Shown here: positions 43,764 through 52,011 of the stretch, piece after piece
Position numbering within the stretch: the first letter of the stretch is position 1
How the letters are laid out: the number at the start of each line of letters is the position of its first letter
DNA from: Acidobacteriota bacterium
GTDB taxonomy: Bacteria; Acidobacteriota; Vicinamibacteria; Vicinamibacterales; Vicinamibacteraceae
Assembly: GCA_020845575.1 (NCBI GenBank)
Contig: JADLFL010000035.1
Coordinates: forward strand, 62,001-126,000
DNA: 64,000 bases
Direction of reading: 5' to 3'
Notes under the pieces: generated by a model
Databases searched by the model: none
Told to the model about the DNA's origin: nothing
Seen by the model: only the letters and a program-made list of their open reading frames with translations
Translations under genes and position numbers: made by a program

Positions 43764-45277
43764 GCCGCACCACGGAGCATCTCAGCCAGCAGGAGCTGGA
43801 ATCGTACCTCTGGGGCGCCGCCAACCTGTTGCGCGGCCTCATCGACGCCGGCGACTACAAGCAGTACGTCTTCCCGCTGCTGTTCTTCAAGCGCCTGTCG
43901 GACGTGTGGGACGAGGAGTACGCGGCGGCGCTCGCCGACACGGGCGACGAGGGCTACGCACGCGCCACGGCAGACGACCGCTTCCGCATTCCAGCGGGCG
44001 CGCACTGGGCCGACGTGCGGAGCGCCTCACGCGACGTCGGCCGCGCGCTCGTCACGGCCTTCCGCGCCATCGAAGCGGCCAACCCGACGCGCCTCGCCGG
44101 CATCTTCGGCACCGCGTCGTGGACCGACAAGGCGCAGATGCCAGACTCGACGCTCAAGAACCTCATCGAGCACTTCTCGCAGCATTCGCTCGGGTTGAGG
44201 GCCGTGCCCGAGGATGAACTGGGCAACGCCTACGAGTATCTGATCAAGCAGTTCGCCGACGACAGCGGCCACACGGCGCAGGAGTTCTACACGAACCGCA
44301 CGGTGGTGCACCTGATGACACAGATGCTCGAGCCACAGCCCGGCGAGCGCATCTACGACCCAACGGTGGGCACCGGCGGCATGCTGATCTCGTCGCTCGC
44401 CGAGGTGAAGCGCCGCGGCGGCGACACGCGCACGCTGGGCCTCTTCGGCCAGGAGCTGATTCACGTCACCGCGTCCATCGCGCGCATGAACCTCGTGCTC
44501 CACGGGGTGGAAGACTTCGAGATCGCCACGGGCAACACGCTGAGCAACCCGGTGTTCACCGACCGCGACCGGCTGCGCACGTTCGACGTCGTCCTCGCCA
44601 ACCCGCCGTACTCGATCAAGAAGTGGAACCGCGAGGCCTGGCAGGTGGACTCCTGGGGCCGCAACTTCCTCGGCACGCCGCCGCAGGGCCGCGCCGACTA
44701 CGCGTTCTTCCAGCACATCCTGAAGAGCCTCGCCCCGAAGACCGGGCGCTGCGCGATTCTTTTTCCGCACGGCGTCCTGTTCCGGAACGAGGAAGCGGAG
44801 ATGCGGAAGAAGCTGGTCGAAGCGGACCTCGTCGAGTGCGTCCTCGGGCTCGGTCCGAATCTCTTCTACAACTCCCCCATGGAAGCCTGCATCGTCATCT
44901 GCCGGACAATGAAGGCGAAGAAGCGGAAAAGGAAGATCCTCTTCATCGACGCCGTCCATGACGTGGCGCGTGAACGGGCGCAGAGCTTCCTGAAGCCCGA
45001 ACACCAGCAGCGCATCCTCGCCGCGTATCGCGCGTTTGCCGACGAACCGGGTTTCGCGGCGGTCGCGACGGTGGACGACGTGCTCGCGAACGGCGCAACG
45101 CTCGCGATACCGCGCTATGTCAACCCCGGGCGCCCAGAGGCGTCACATGAGAAGGGCGATTTGGCGAGCGCGTGGGCGGCCTTCGAGGAAAGCGGACGCG
45201 AGTTCTGGCTGCAGGTGGACGAGCTGATCGAGGCGCTCGACGCGGCTGTGGGTGAAGAGGTGGTCGATGTCGGCTAA
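43760..45277 (+). CDS. hsdM: Type I restriction-modification DNA methyltransferase, second copy
   Basis: A 505-residue paralogue of the preceding gene, starting at GTG 43760. DYKQYVFPLLFFKRLSDVWD matches the HsdM N-terminus. The SAM motif is DPTVGTGGML (about 199) and the catalytic motif is NPPY (about 280), versus NPPF in the first copy. Both appear active. The last 11 bases overlap hsdS. Two tandem HsdM genes with one HsdS may form a mixed methyltransferase, as in some systems that modify each half-site with a different subunit (inference). Confidence 0.93.
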   Translation: MSRTTEHLSQQELESYLWGAANLLRGLIDAGDYKQYVFPLLFFKRLSDVWDEEYAAALADTGDEGYARATADDRFRIPAGAHWADVRSASRDVGRALVTAFRAIEAANPTRLAGIFGTASWTDKAQMPDSTLKNLIEHFSQHSLGLRAVPEDELGNAYEYLIKQFADDSGHTAQEFYTNRTVVHLMTQMLEPQPGERIYDPTVGTGGMLISSLAEVKRRGGDTRTLGLFGQELIHVTASIARMNLVLHGVEDFEIATGNTLSNPVFTDRDRLRTFDVVLANPPYSIKKWNREAWQVDSWGRNFLGTPPQGRADYAFFQHILKSLAPKTGRCAILFPHGVLFRNEEAEMRKKLVEADLVECVLGLGPNLFYNSPMEACIVICRTMKAKKRKRKILFIDAVHDVARERAQSFLKPEHQQRILAAYRAFADEPGFAAVATVDDVLANGATLAIPRYVNPGRPEASHEKGDLASAWAAFEESGREFWLQVDELIEALDAAVGEEVVDVG

Positions 45278-46436
45278 GGCCGGTTGGACCCGCGTGGCCT
45301 TCGGCGACGTCGTGAGGAAGGTCAGCGACCGCGTCGATCCAGAGGACTCCGGTCTCGAACGGTACGTTGCCGGCGAGCACATGGACACCGACGACCTCCG
45401 GATCCGGCGCTGGGGCACGATCGGGGACGGCTACCTCGGGCCAGCGTTTCACATGCGGTTCAAGCCAGGCCACGTGCTTTACGGCTCGCGCCGGACCTAT
45501 CTGCGCAAGGTCGCAGTCGCGGACTTCGAGGGAATCACGGCCAACACCACGTTCGTCCTCGAATCCAAAGACCCGCGCGCGCTCCTACCGGAACTGCTAC
45601 CGTTCGTTATGCAGACGGAAGCGTTCCACGAGCACGCGATCAAGCAGTCGAAGGGCTCGGTCAATCCGTACATCAACTTCTCCGACCTGACGTGGTTCGA
45701 GTTCCCGCTGCCGCCCATCGACGAGCAGCGGCGAATCGCCTCCGCACTGAGTGCCATCGAGTCCACCGACGAAGCGTATCGGCATCTTGCCAGTACTGGC
45801 GAAAGGGCCATGGAAGCCTTGATCGCGCAGGAACTGTCAGCATGGCAGTCCATGGCGCGCTCGACGCAGCTTCAAGAACACGCCCAGGTCCAATATGGCC
45901 TGACTCTCGGCCCCTCCCGAAGAGGGGCCGCCGAAACCATTCCCTACCTGCGCGTCGCGAATGTGCTCCGTGGCCGGATTGATCTCTCTGAGGTCAAGTG
46001 CGCGGGGAGACTGCCAGGAGATGACAGCTATCGACTTCACCCAGGCGATCTGCTGGTAGTCGAAGGACACGCTAACGTCGATGAGATCGGTCGAGCCGCC
46101 GTGTGGAGGTCTAACGATGGGGACGTGTTCCATCAGAATCACCTCATCCGAATCCGGTGCTCCGATACGCTCGATTCGGAATACCTAGCCCTCGCCATCA
46201 ACTCAGGACCGGGACGAGGCTATTTCCGCGCTCAGGCAAAGAACACCAGTGGCCTCAACACGATCAACTCGACGGTCGTGAAGCAGTTCCCGCTGTCAGT
46301 TCCGCCGATTGCGATGCAAAGGGCAATTGTTGACACAGCGATGTTGGTGGGCAGCGGAGTCGACGAGGCAAGAGGCCGACGCGCGGGCGTTCATACTCTC
46401 AAGCGCTCACTGCTGGAGCAGGTTGGTAGGGCATGA
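45267..46436 (+). CDS. hsdS: Type I restriction specificity subunit
   Basis: A 389-residue HsdS with two target-recognition domains. The first (about 5-170) includes HMRFKPGHVLYGSRRTYLRK and ends FEFPLPPIDEQRRIASALSA, the conserved helix spacer; the second (about 195-370) contains YLRVANVLRGRIDLSEVKC and ends QFPLSVPPIAMQRAIVDTAM. Start ATG 45267 is inside the hsdM end. The recognised DNA sequence should be bipartite and cannot be predicted. Confidence 0.92.
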   Translation: MSAKAGWTRVAFGDVVRKVSDRVDPEDSGLERYVAGEHMDTDDLRIRRWGTIGDGYLGPAFHMRFKPGHVLYGSRRTYLRKVAVADFEGITANTTFVLESKDPRALLPELLPFVMQTEAFHEHAIKQSKGSVNPYINFSDLTWFEFPLPPIDEQRRIASALSAIESTDEAYRHLASTGERAMEALIAQELSAWQSMARSTQLQEHAQVQYGLTLGPSRRGAAETIPYLRVANVLRGRIDLSEVKCAGRLPGDDSYRLHPGDLLVVEGHANVDEIGRAAVWRSNDGDVFHQNHLIRIRCSDTLDSEYLALAINSGPGRGYFRAQAKNTSGLNTINSTVVKQFPLSVPPIAMQRAIVDTAMLVGSGVDEARGRRAGVHTLKRSLLEQVGRA

Positions 46437-49402
46437 CTGCCTTCAATGAATCCAACACCGTCGAAGCGTTCATCCGCGATCGCCTGTGCGGCGGCGTCAC
46501 GCACCATACGGCGGTCGGCACCGGCCTCGCGCGTCATCGCGGCGCGCTGTCCGGTCTGGGCTGGCATTTGCTCGCATCGCAGAACTTGGGCCGGCTGCCG
46601 CAGGAGGTGCTGGTCGAGAGCCAGGTCCGGGACGCACTGATTCGGCTCAACCCCGAGATCGCGGCGCAACCCGACCGAGCGGACGATGTGCTGTATCGAC
46701 TGCGGGCGATCCTGATGGGTGTCCGCGGCGACGGGCTCGTGAAGGCCAACGAGGAGTTCACAGCCTGGCTCGCCGGCGAGCGCTCGATGCCGTTTGGCAA
46801 GGACGGCGAGCACGTCACCATTCGCCTCATCGACCTCGACGACCTCGAACAGAACCAGTACGTCGTCACCACGCAGTACACCGTCCGCGCCGGCGCCACC
46901 GAGAAGCGGGCGGATCTCGTGCTGATCGTCAACGGCGTGCCGCTCGTCGTCATCGAGGCCAAGACGCCCGTGCGCGCGAGCCAGAGCTGGTTCGACGCCG
47001 CCACGCAGATCCACGACGACTACGAACGGAACGTGCCGGAGCTGTTCGTGCCCAACGTGGTGTCCATCGCCACCGAGGGCAAGGAGTTCCGCTACGGCTC
47101 CATCGGCCTGCCGCTGGACCTATGGGGCCCCTGGCGCATCGATGCCGACCACGACACGCCCGCGCTCACGCGCATCCGTGACGCCGTCGATTCGATGCTG
47201 CGTCCGCACGTCGTCCTGGACCTGCTGGCAAACTTCACGGCCTACGCCACGGACAAGAAGAAGCGGCGCATCAAGATCGTCGCGCGCCATCAGCAGTACG
47301 AGGCCACGAACCAGATCGTCGAGCGTGTGGTGGCCGGGCACCCGAAGAAGGGCCTCATCTGGCACTTCCAGGGCTCGGGCAAGTCGTTGCTGATGCTCTT
47401 CGCCGCACGGAAGCTCCGGCTCCACTCGGCGCTCAAGAACCCCACCGTCATCATCGTGGTTGATCGCATCGACCTCGACACGCAGATCTCCAGCACGTTT
47501 CACGCGGCCGACACGCCGAACCTCGTGAAAGGCGACAGCCGTGCCGAGCTGCAGCGGCTGCTCACGCAGGACAGCCGGAAGATCATCATCGCGACGATCT
47601 TCAAGTTCGCCGAGGCGGGTGGCGTACTGAACGAGCGCAGCAACATCATCGTGATGGTGGACGAGGCGCATCGTACGCAGGAAGGCGACCTCGGGCGCAA
47701 GATGCGCGAGGCACTGCCGAACGCGTTCCTGTTCGGCCTCACGGGCACGCCAATCAATCGTGCCGACCGCAACACGTTCTATGCATTCGGCGCGGAGGAA
47801 GACGCTGCCGGCTACATGAACCGGTACGGGTTCGAGGAGTCGATCCGAGACGGCGCCACCAAGCCGCTGCACTTCGAGCCACGCCTGCTGGAACTGCACA
47901 TCGACAAGCCCGCCATCGACGAGGCATTCAAGGAGCTGACTGGCAGCCTGAGCGACCTCGATCGCGACCAGTTGGCGAAGGCCGCCGCGCGGATGGCCGT
48001 GCTCGTGAAGGCGCCCGAGCGGGTACAGCGCATCTGCGCCGACATCGCGAAGCACTTTCAGGAGAAGGTGGCACCGAACGGCTTTGGCGCGCAGGTGGTG
48101 ACCTTCGACCGCGAGAGCTGCGTCGCCTACAAGAAGGCGCTCGACGAGTTCCTTCCGCCCGAGATCTCCGACATCGTCATGACCGTGAACAGCGGGGAGG
48201 ACGATTACTCCCCCTGGCGCCGGGACCGGGACGCTGAGGAGAAGCTGCTCGACCGCTTTCGCGACCCGGCCGATCCGCTCAAGGTTCTCATCGTCACCTC
48301 GAAGCTCCTCACTGGCTTTGACGCCCCGATCCTCCAGACGATGTACCTGGACAAGCCGCTGCGCGACCACACGCTGCTCCAGGCCATCTGCCGCACGAAC
48401 CGGCCCTACGGCGAGAGCAAGACGCACGGCCTCATCGTCGACTACCTCGGCGTGTTCGACGATGTAGCGCAGGCGATTCAGTTCGACGAGGAAGGCATCA
48501 CACGAGTCATCAAGAACATCAGCGAGCTGATGAGCCGGCTGCCCGAGGCCGTCCAGAGATGCTTGGGCTACTTCGCTGGCGTGGACCGGACGGTGACAGG
48601 CTACGAGGGTCTCATCTCCGCGCAGGCGTGCCTGCCAGACAACGACGTCCGCGACCAGTTCGCGGCCGACTACAGCTACCTCGCTCGCCTGTGGGAGGCC
48701 ATCTCACCGGACCCTGTGCTGACGGCACAGGAAGCGGACTATCGGTGGCTCACACAGGTGTACGAGTCGGTCAAGCCGTCCACTGGCACCGGCCGCCTGC
48801 TTTGGCACGCGCTGGGACCCAAGACCATCGAATTGATCCACGAGCACGTCCACGTGGATGCCGTGCGCGACGACCTCGAGACGCTGGTGCTCGATGCGGA
48901 CCTGCTCGAGGCTGTGCTGGGCGGACCGGACCCAGGCAAGAAGGGCAAGGAGATCGAGATCAAGATCTCGCGCTGGCTGCGCAAGCGAGGGAATGACCCG
49001 CACTTCAAGGAACTGGGCGAGCGCCTCGAAGCGCTCAAGGCACGCCACGAGCAGGGACTCCTGACGAGCGTCGAATTCCTCAAAGAGTTGCTGAAGCTCG
49101 CGCGCGATGTGGTCTCAACAGAACGCAGCGCGCCGCCACTCGATCGGGAGGCCGAGGGCAAGGCCGCACTGACCGAGCTCTTCGAGGAGGCCAAGCACAA
49201 GGACACGCCCATCATCGTCGAGCGCGTCGTCAGCGACATCGACGAGATCGTGCGGGTCGTTCGTTTCCCCGGATGGCAGGCCACGCACGCCGGCGAACGC
49301 GAGGTGAAGCTGGCGCTGAGGAAGACGCTGTTCAAGTACCGGCTGCACCAAGATCAGGACTTGTTCGACCGGGCGTACCGGTACATCAGGGAGTACTACT
49401 GA
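46433..49402 (+). CDS. hsdR: Type I restriction endonuclease subunit
   Basis: A 989-residue HsdR. The nuclease motif is RADLVLIVNGVPLVVIEAK, with Asp161, Glu175 and Lys177. The translocase has Walker A HFQGSGKSL (about 310) and a DEAH box in VMVDEAHRTQEGDLG (about 410), with later helicase motifs LTGTPIN and TGFDAPILQTMYLDK. The C-terminal helical domain binds the methylase. It starts on the hsdS stop (ATGA) and its TGA shares one base with the darT ATG. Confidence 0.95.
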   Translation: MTAFNESNTVEAFIRDRLCGGVTHHTAVGTGLARHRGALSGLGWHLLASQNLGRLPQEVLVESQVRDALIRLNPEIAAQPDRADDVLYRLRAILMGVRGDGLVKANEEFTAWLAGERSMPFGKDGEHVTIRLIDLDDLEQNQYVVTTQYTVRAGATEKRADLVLIVNGVPLVVIEAKTPVRASQSWFDAATQIHDDYERNVPELFVPNVVSIATEGKEFRYGSIGLPLDLWGPWRIDADHDTPALTRIRDAVDSMLRPHVVLDLLANFTAYATDKKKRRIKIVARHQQYEATNQIVERVVAGHPKKGLIWHFQGSGKSLLMLFAARKLRLHSALKNPTVIIVVDRIDLDTQISSTFHAADTPNLVKGDSRAELQRLLTQDSRKIIIATIFKFAEAGGVLNERSNIIVMVDEAHRTQEGDLGRKMREALPNAFLFGLTGTPINRADRNTFYAFGAEEDAAGYMNRYGFEESIRDGATKPLHFEPRLLELHIDKPAIDEAFKELTGSLSDLDRDQLAKAAARMAVLVKAPERVQRICADIAKHFQEKVAPNGFGAQVVTFDRESCVAYKKALDEFLPPEISDIVMTVNSGEDDYSPWRRDRDAEEKLLDRFRDPADPLKVLIVTSKLLTGFDAPILQTMYLDKPLRDHTLLQAICRTNRPYGESKTHGLIVDYLGVFDDVAQAIQFDEEGITRVIKNISELMSRLPEAVQRCLGYFAGVDRTVTGYEGLISAQACLPDNDVRDQFAADYSYLARLWEAISPDPVLTAQEADYRWLTQVYESVKPSTGTGRLLWHALGPKTIELIHEHVHVDAVRDDLETLVLDADLLEAVLGGPDPGKKGKEIEIKISRWLRKRGNDPHFKELGERLEALKARHEQGLLTSVEFLKELLKLARDVVSTERSAPPLDREAEGKAALTELFEEAKHKDTPIIVERVVSDIDEIVRVVRFPGWQATHAGEREVKLALRKTLFKYRLHQDQDLFDRAYRYIREYY

Positions 49403-50052
49403 TGTCCGGGACGCTCGAGTTGACGCCCGAACGGGCCCGCATCTTCCGAATCACGCACATCGACAACGTGCCGTGGATTCTGGCTAATGGCCTGCACTGC
49501 GGTAGCTCGGATGTCTGCGACCCAGGATTCATTCAGATCGGTAACCCGGAGCTCATCACGAAGAGGACGACGAAGGCAGTTCCGATTCCGCCTGGAGGTA
49601 CCCTTCACGACTACGTCCCGTTCTACTTCACGCCGTTTTCGCCGATGCTGTACAACATCAAGACCGGCTGGAACGGCATCACTGCTCGGCCGATGCGGGA
49701 GATCGTGATCCTCGTGTCGTCGCTCCGGGCGCTGACGGACAACGACGTGAGCTTCGTCTTCACCGACAGGCATGCGTATCTCGCAGCTGCGCAGTTCTCG
49801 TCCAGCCCTTCAGAACTCGCCGATCGAATCGATTGGGCGATTTTGCAGCAGCGCGATTTCGCCCGTGATCCCAACGATCCTGGCAAGTTCGAGCGGTACC
49901 AAGCCGAAGCGCTGGCGCACGGCCACGTGCCCCTGGCCGCAGTGACCGGAGTCGTGTGCCACGGTCCGGCGGAAGCCACGCATCTTCTTGGCCTGGTGCG
50001 GGATAATGGTGCTAGTCTCTCGGTCGTCTCCCGGCCGGGGTGGTTCTTCTGA
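49402..50052 (+). CDS. darT: DarT DNA ADP-ribosyltransferase toxin
   Basis: A 216-residue toxin (DUF4433). The NAD-binding start is IFRITHIDNVPWILANGLHC; the loop YVPFYFTPFSPMLYNI is typical; Arg55 lies in the TKRTTKAVPI block; catalytic Glu169 is in ERYQAEALAHG. DarT ADP-ribosylates thymine in single-stranded DNA and stops replication, including phage replication. Its ATG overlaps the hsdR stop in TGATG, so it is translated as the fifth enzyme gene of the restriction operon. Confidence 0.92.
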   Translation: MSGTLELTPERARIFRITHIDNVPWILANGLHCGSSDVCDPGFIQIGNPELITKRTTKAVPIPPGGTLHDYVPFYFTPFSPMLYNIKTGWNGITARPMREIVILVSSLRALTDNDVSFVFTDRHAYLAAAQFSSSPSELADRIDWAILQQRDFARDPNDPGKFERYQAEALAHGHVPLAAVTGVVCHGPAEATHLLGLVRDNGASLSVVSRPGWFF

Positions 50053-51119
50053 TGCTGCGCTACGCGAAAGGCAACCTGCTCGCGGCTCCCGCCGATGCAC
50101 TCGTCAACACAGTGAACGAGGTCGGCGTGATGGGCAAAGGCATCGCCCTGATGTTCAAGGAGGGCTACCCAGAGGCGTCTGCCGAGTACGAGCGTGAGGC
50201 CAAGGCCGGGCGCATCAAGGTCGGAAGCGTGCTGGCGGTACCCAACCAGCGCCTGGTCGGCCCGCGGTGGATTGTCCACTTCCCGACCAAGAAGCACTGG
50301 CGGCACCCGTCGAAGCTGGAATGGGTCCGGACGGGCCTGCGCGACCTCGTTCGTGTCATTCACGAGAAGGACATCAAGTCTATCGCCCTGCCTCCCCTCG
50401 GTTGCGGCAACGGTGGGCTCGACTGGGAGCTCGTGAAGCGCGAAATCGAGGCGGCCGCGGCTGAAGTCCCCGACGTGGACATCCTTGTGTTCGCGCCAAC
50501 GAACGAGTACCAGAACACCGCCAAACGCGAAGGGGTGGAGGACCTCACACCGGCCCGGGCACTCATCGCGGAGCTGGTGCGAAGGTACGCCGTGCTCGGG
50601 TTGGAGTGCACGAATCTTGAAGTACAGAAGCTTGCGTGGTTCCTCGACCGCTGGATTAAGAGCTTGGGCATCGAGGATCCGCTGAAGCTCGATTTTCAGG
50701 CGAACAGGTACGGGCCATACGCCGATCGACTCAGGCACCTTCTGAACGGCCTCGACGGCAGCTACCTGCACTGCCAGAAACGCCTCAGTGACGCCGGCCC
50801 ACTGGACCTGATCTGGTTCGAGGATGCCAAGCGGGAACGCTTGGAAGCGTTCTTGGCCACGCCGGAGGCCGCGCCCTTCTTGCCGGCTCTTGAGCAAACG
50901 TCGGCGCTGATCGACGGCTTCGAGTCGCCGCTCGGCATGGAGTTGCTCGCAACCGTAGATTGGCTCTTGCAGAATGGCGCGGAGCCGACGACGCCTTCGG
51001 TCCGTGAGAGCCTTGTCGAGTGGCCGGGCGGTCGCGCAGCCGGTCAGCGAAAGCGGAAGCTCTTCGACAACAGACTCGTCGGGCTGGCGATTGAGCGGTT
51101 GGCCTCGTCGCGACTCTAG
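50052..51119 (+). CDS. darG: DarG macrodomain antitoxin
   Basis: A 355-residue antitoxin. The N-terminal macrodomain (ALVNTVNEVGVMGKGIALMF, LPPLGCGNGGLDWE) removes ADP-ribose from DNA; the catalytic lysine is Lys80 in HFPTKKHWRHPSK, the same number as in Thermus DarG. The C-terminal half (LECTNLEVQKLAWFLDRW, FQANRYGPYADRLRHLLNGL) is the domain that binds and neutralises DarT. The ATG shares one base with the darT stop. It ends the operon. Confidence 0.93.
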   Translation: MLRYAKGNLLAAPADALVNTVNEVGVMGKGIALMFKEGYPEASAEYEREAKAGRIKVGSVLAVPNQRLVGPRWIVHFPTKKHWRHPSKLEWVRTGLRDLVRVIHEKDIKSIALPPLGCGNGGLDWELVKREIEAAAAEVPDVDILVFAPTNEYQNTAKREGVEDLTPARALIAELVRRYAVLGLECTNLEVQKLAWFLDRWIKSLGIEDPLKLDFQANRYGPYADRLRHLLNGLDGSYLHCQKRLSDAGPLDLIWFEDAKRERLEAFLATPEAAPFLPALEQTSALIDGFESPLGMELLATVDWLLQNGAEPTTPSVRESLVEWPGGRAAGQRKRKLFDNRLVGLAIERLASSRL

Positions 51120-51135
51120 CGGCCAGCATACGCTG

Positions 51136-51552
51136 TCACGTGGACCACTGCTCCAAGTCATCGACCAGCTCCGGTAGTTGACCGGGGCGGTACAGCCGAA
51201 TCGCTGGAGGCGTGAGCTCCCTCGCGGCAGATGCACCGATCTCCTGCCACTGTCTGTCTACCGCGATGAACCCGCCGATCGCCATTGCGGGTATCAGGTG
51301 GGCGACGTCGAAGCCATCGTTGTCCAGCCACGTGCGGCCGGGCGCTCGACGAGTAGCTTCCCGCCAAACGGCGTTGTGAACACGCAACACGCGTCCACTC
51401 GTTGGCGGTAGGGCAGGGTAAAGCCGGTCGCACGCTGATCGATCTCGTCGCTGCTCAGCCGCATCCGCTTCGGCACGCGTCCTCGCTGCCACCTTCAGGC
51501 GCGCGAGATGCGGGTCTGGCGCATCCGTCGACTGAGGTTCCGTCCACGCCAA
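51136..51552 (-). pseudogene. C-terminal half of a PIN-like protein, split from its N-terminal half
   Basis: A 138-residue frame opening at TTG 51552 without a ribosome site. Its end carries WLDNDGFDVAHLIPAMAIGG, which resembles the last acidic helix of PIN-like domains. The preceding gene (51495-51998) ends in FFDLGRPWRG. One missing base in the CCC run near 51552 would join the two as FFDLGRP followed by LAWTEPQSTDAPDPHLARLK. I read them as one broken gene of about 290 codons, or a programmed frameshift. Confidence 0.5.
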
Positions 51553-51998
51553 GGGCGGCCCAGGTCAAAGAACTCGTCGTCAGTGAGGTTGTGCGGGTCG
51601 ATGTCCGCTCTCAGAAGCTCGCCACATCTCTCCATCACGAAGCCCTCCAAGGCCTCCATCGACAGGTACGCCCCCAGTTCGTCTCTGCTCTCCCGCCCAG
51701 CCACCACCGACACCACCGGGTTGATCGGCAGCCAGTTCGAGCCGAGAGCTGAGAAGAATGCGGCGGCGCGAGTCCTGGCGTCACCTCGGACGGTGTCCAA
51801 CTCCGTGAACCACGCGGATGATGTGAGCAGCGAGCTGCCCTGCGCGCGGATGGCAGCGACCAGTCGCGCTCGGAGTTCAGCGTTTCGGTCGTTGGAGAGT
51901 TCACGCACGGCCCATATATCGAGGAACAGCGCCGGACCGAAGAGGGCTGCTTCGGCTTCCAATCCGCCGTCTTCCTTCCTGACCTTCTTGATGCTCAT
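51495..51998 (-). CDS. PIN-like protein (N-terminal half) downstream of the reverse transcriptase
   Basis: A 167-residue frame from ATG 51998, only 13 bases after the reverse transcriptase stop. FGPALFLDIWAVRELSND and LTSSAWFTELDTVRGDA fit the first strands of a PIN-like nuclease (first Asp and Glu). The natural C-terminus appears to continue in another frame (51136-51552). It is probably the effector partner of the reverse transcriptase; this is inferred from gene order. Confidence 0.55.
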   Translation of the reverse strand: MSIKKVRKEDGGLEAEAALFGPALFLDIWAVRELSNDRNAELRARLVAAIRAQGSSLLTSSAWFTELDTVRGDARTRAAAFFSALGSNWLPINPVVSVVAGRESRDELGAYLSMEALEGFVMERCGELLRADIDPHNLTDDEFFDLGRPWRGRNLSRRMRQTRISRA

Positions 51999-52011
51999 GC
52001 CGCCCACTCCG

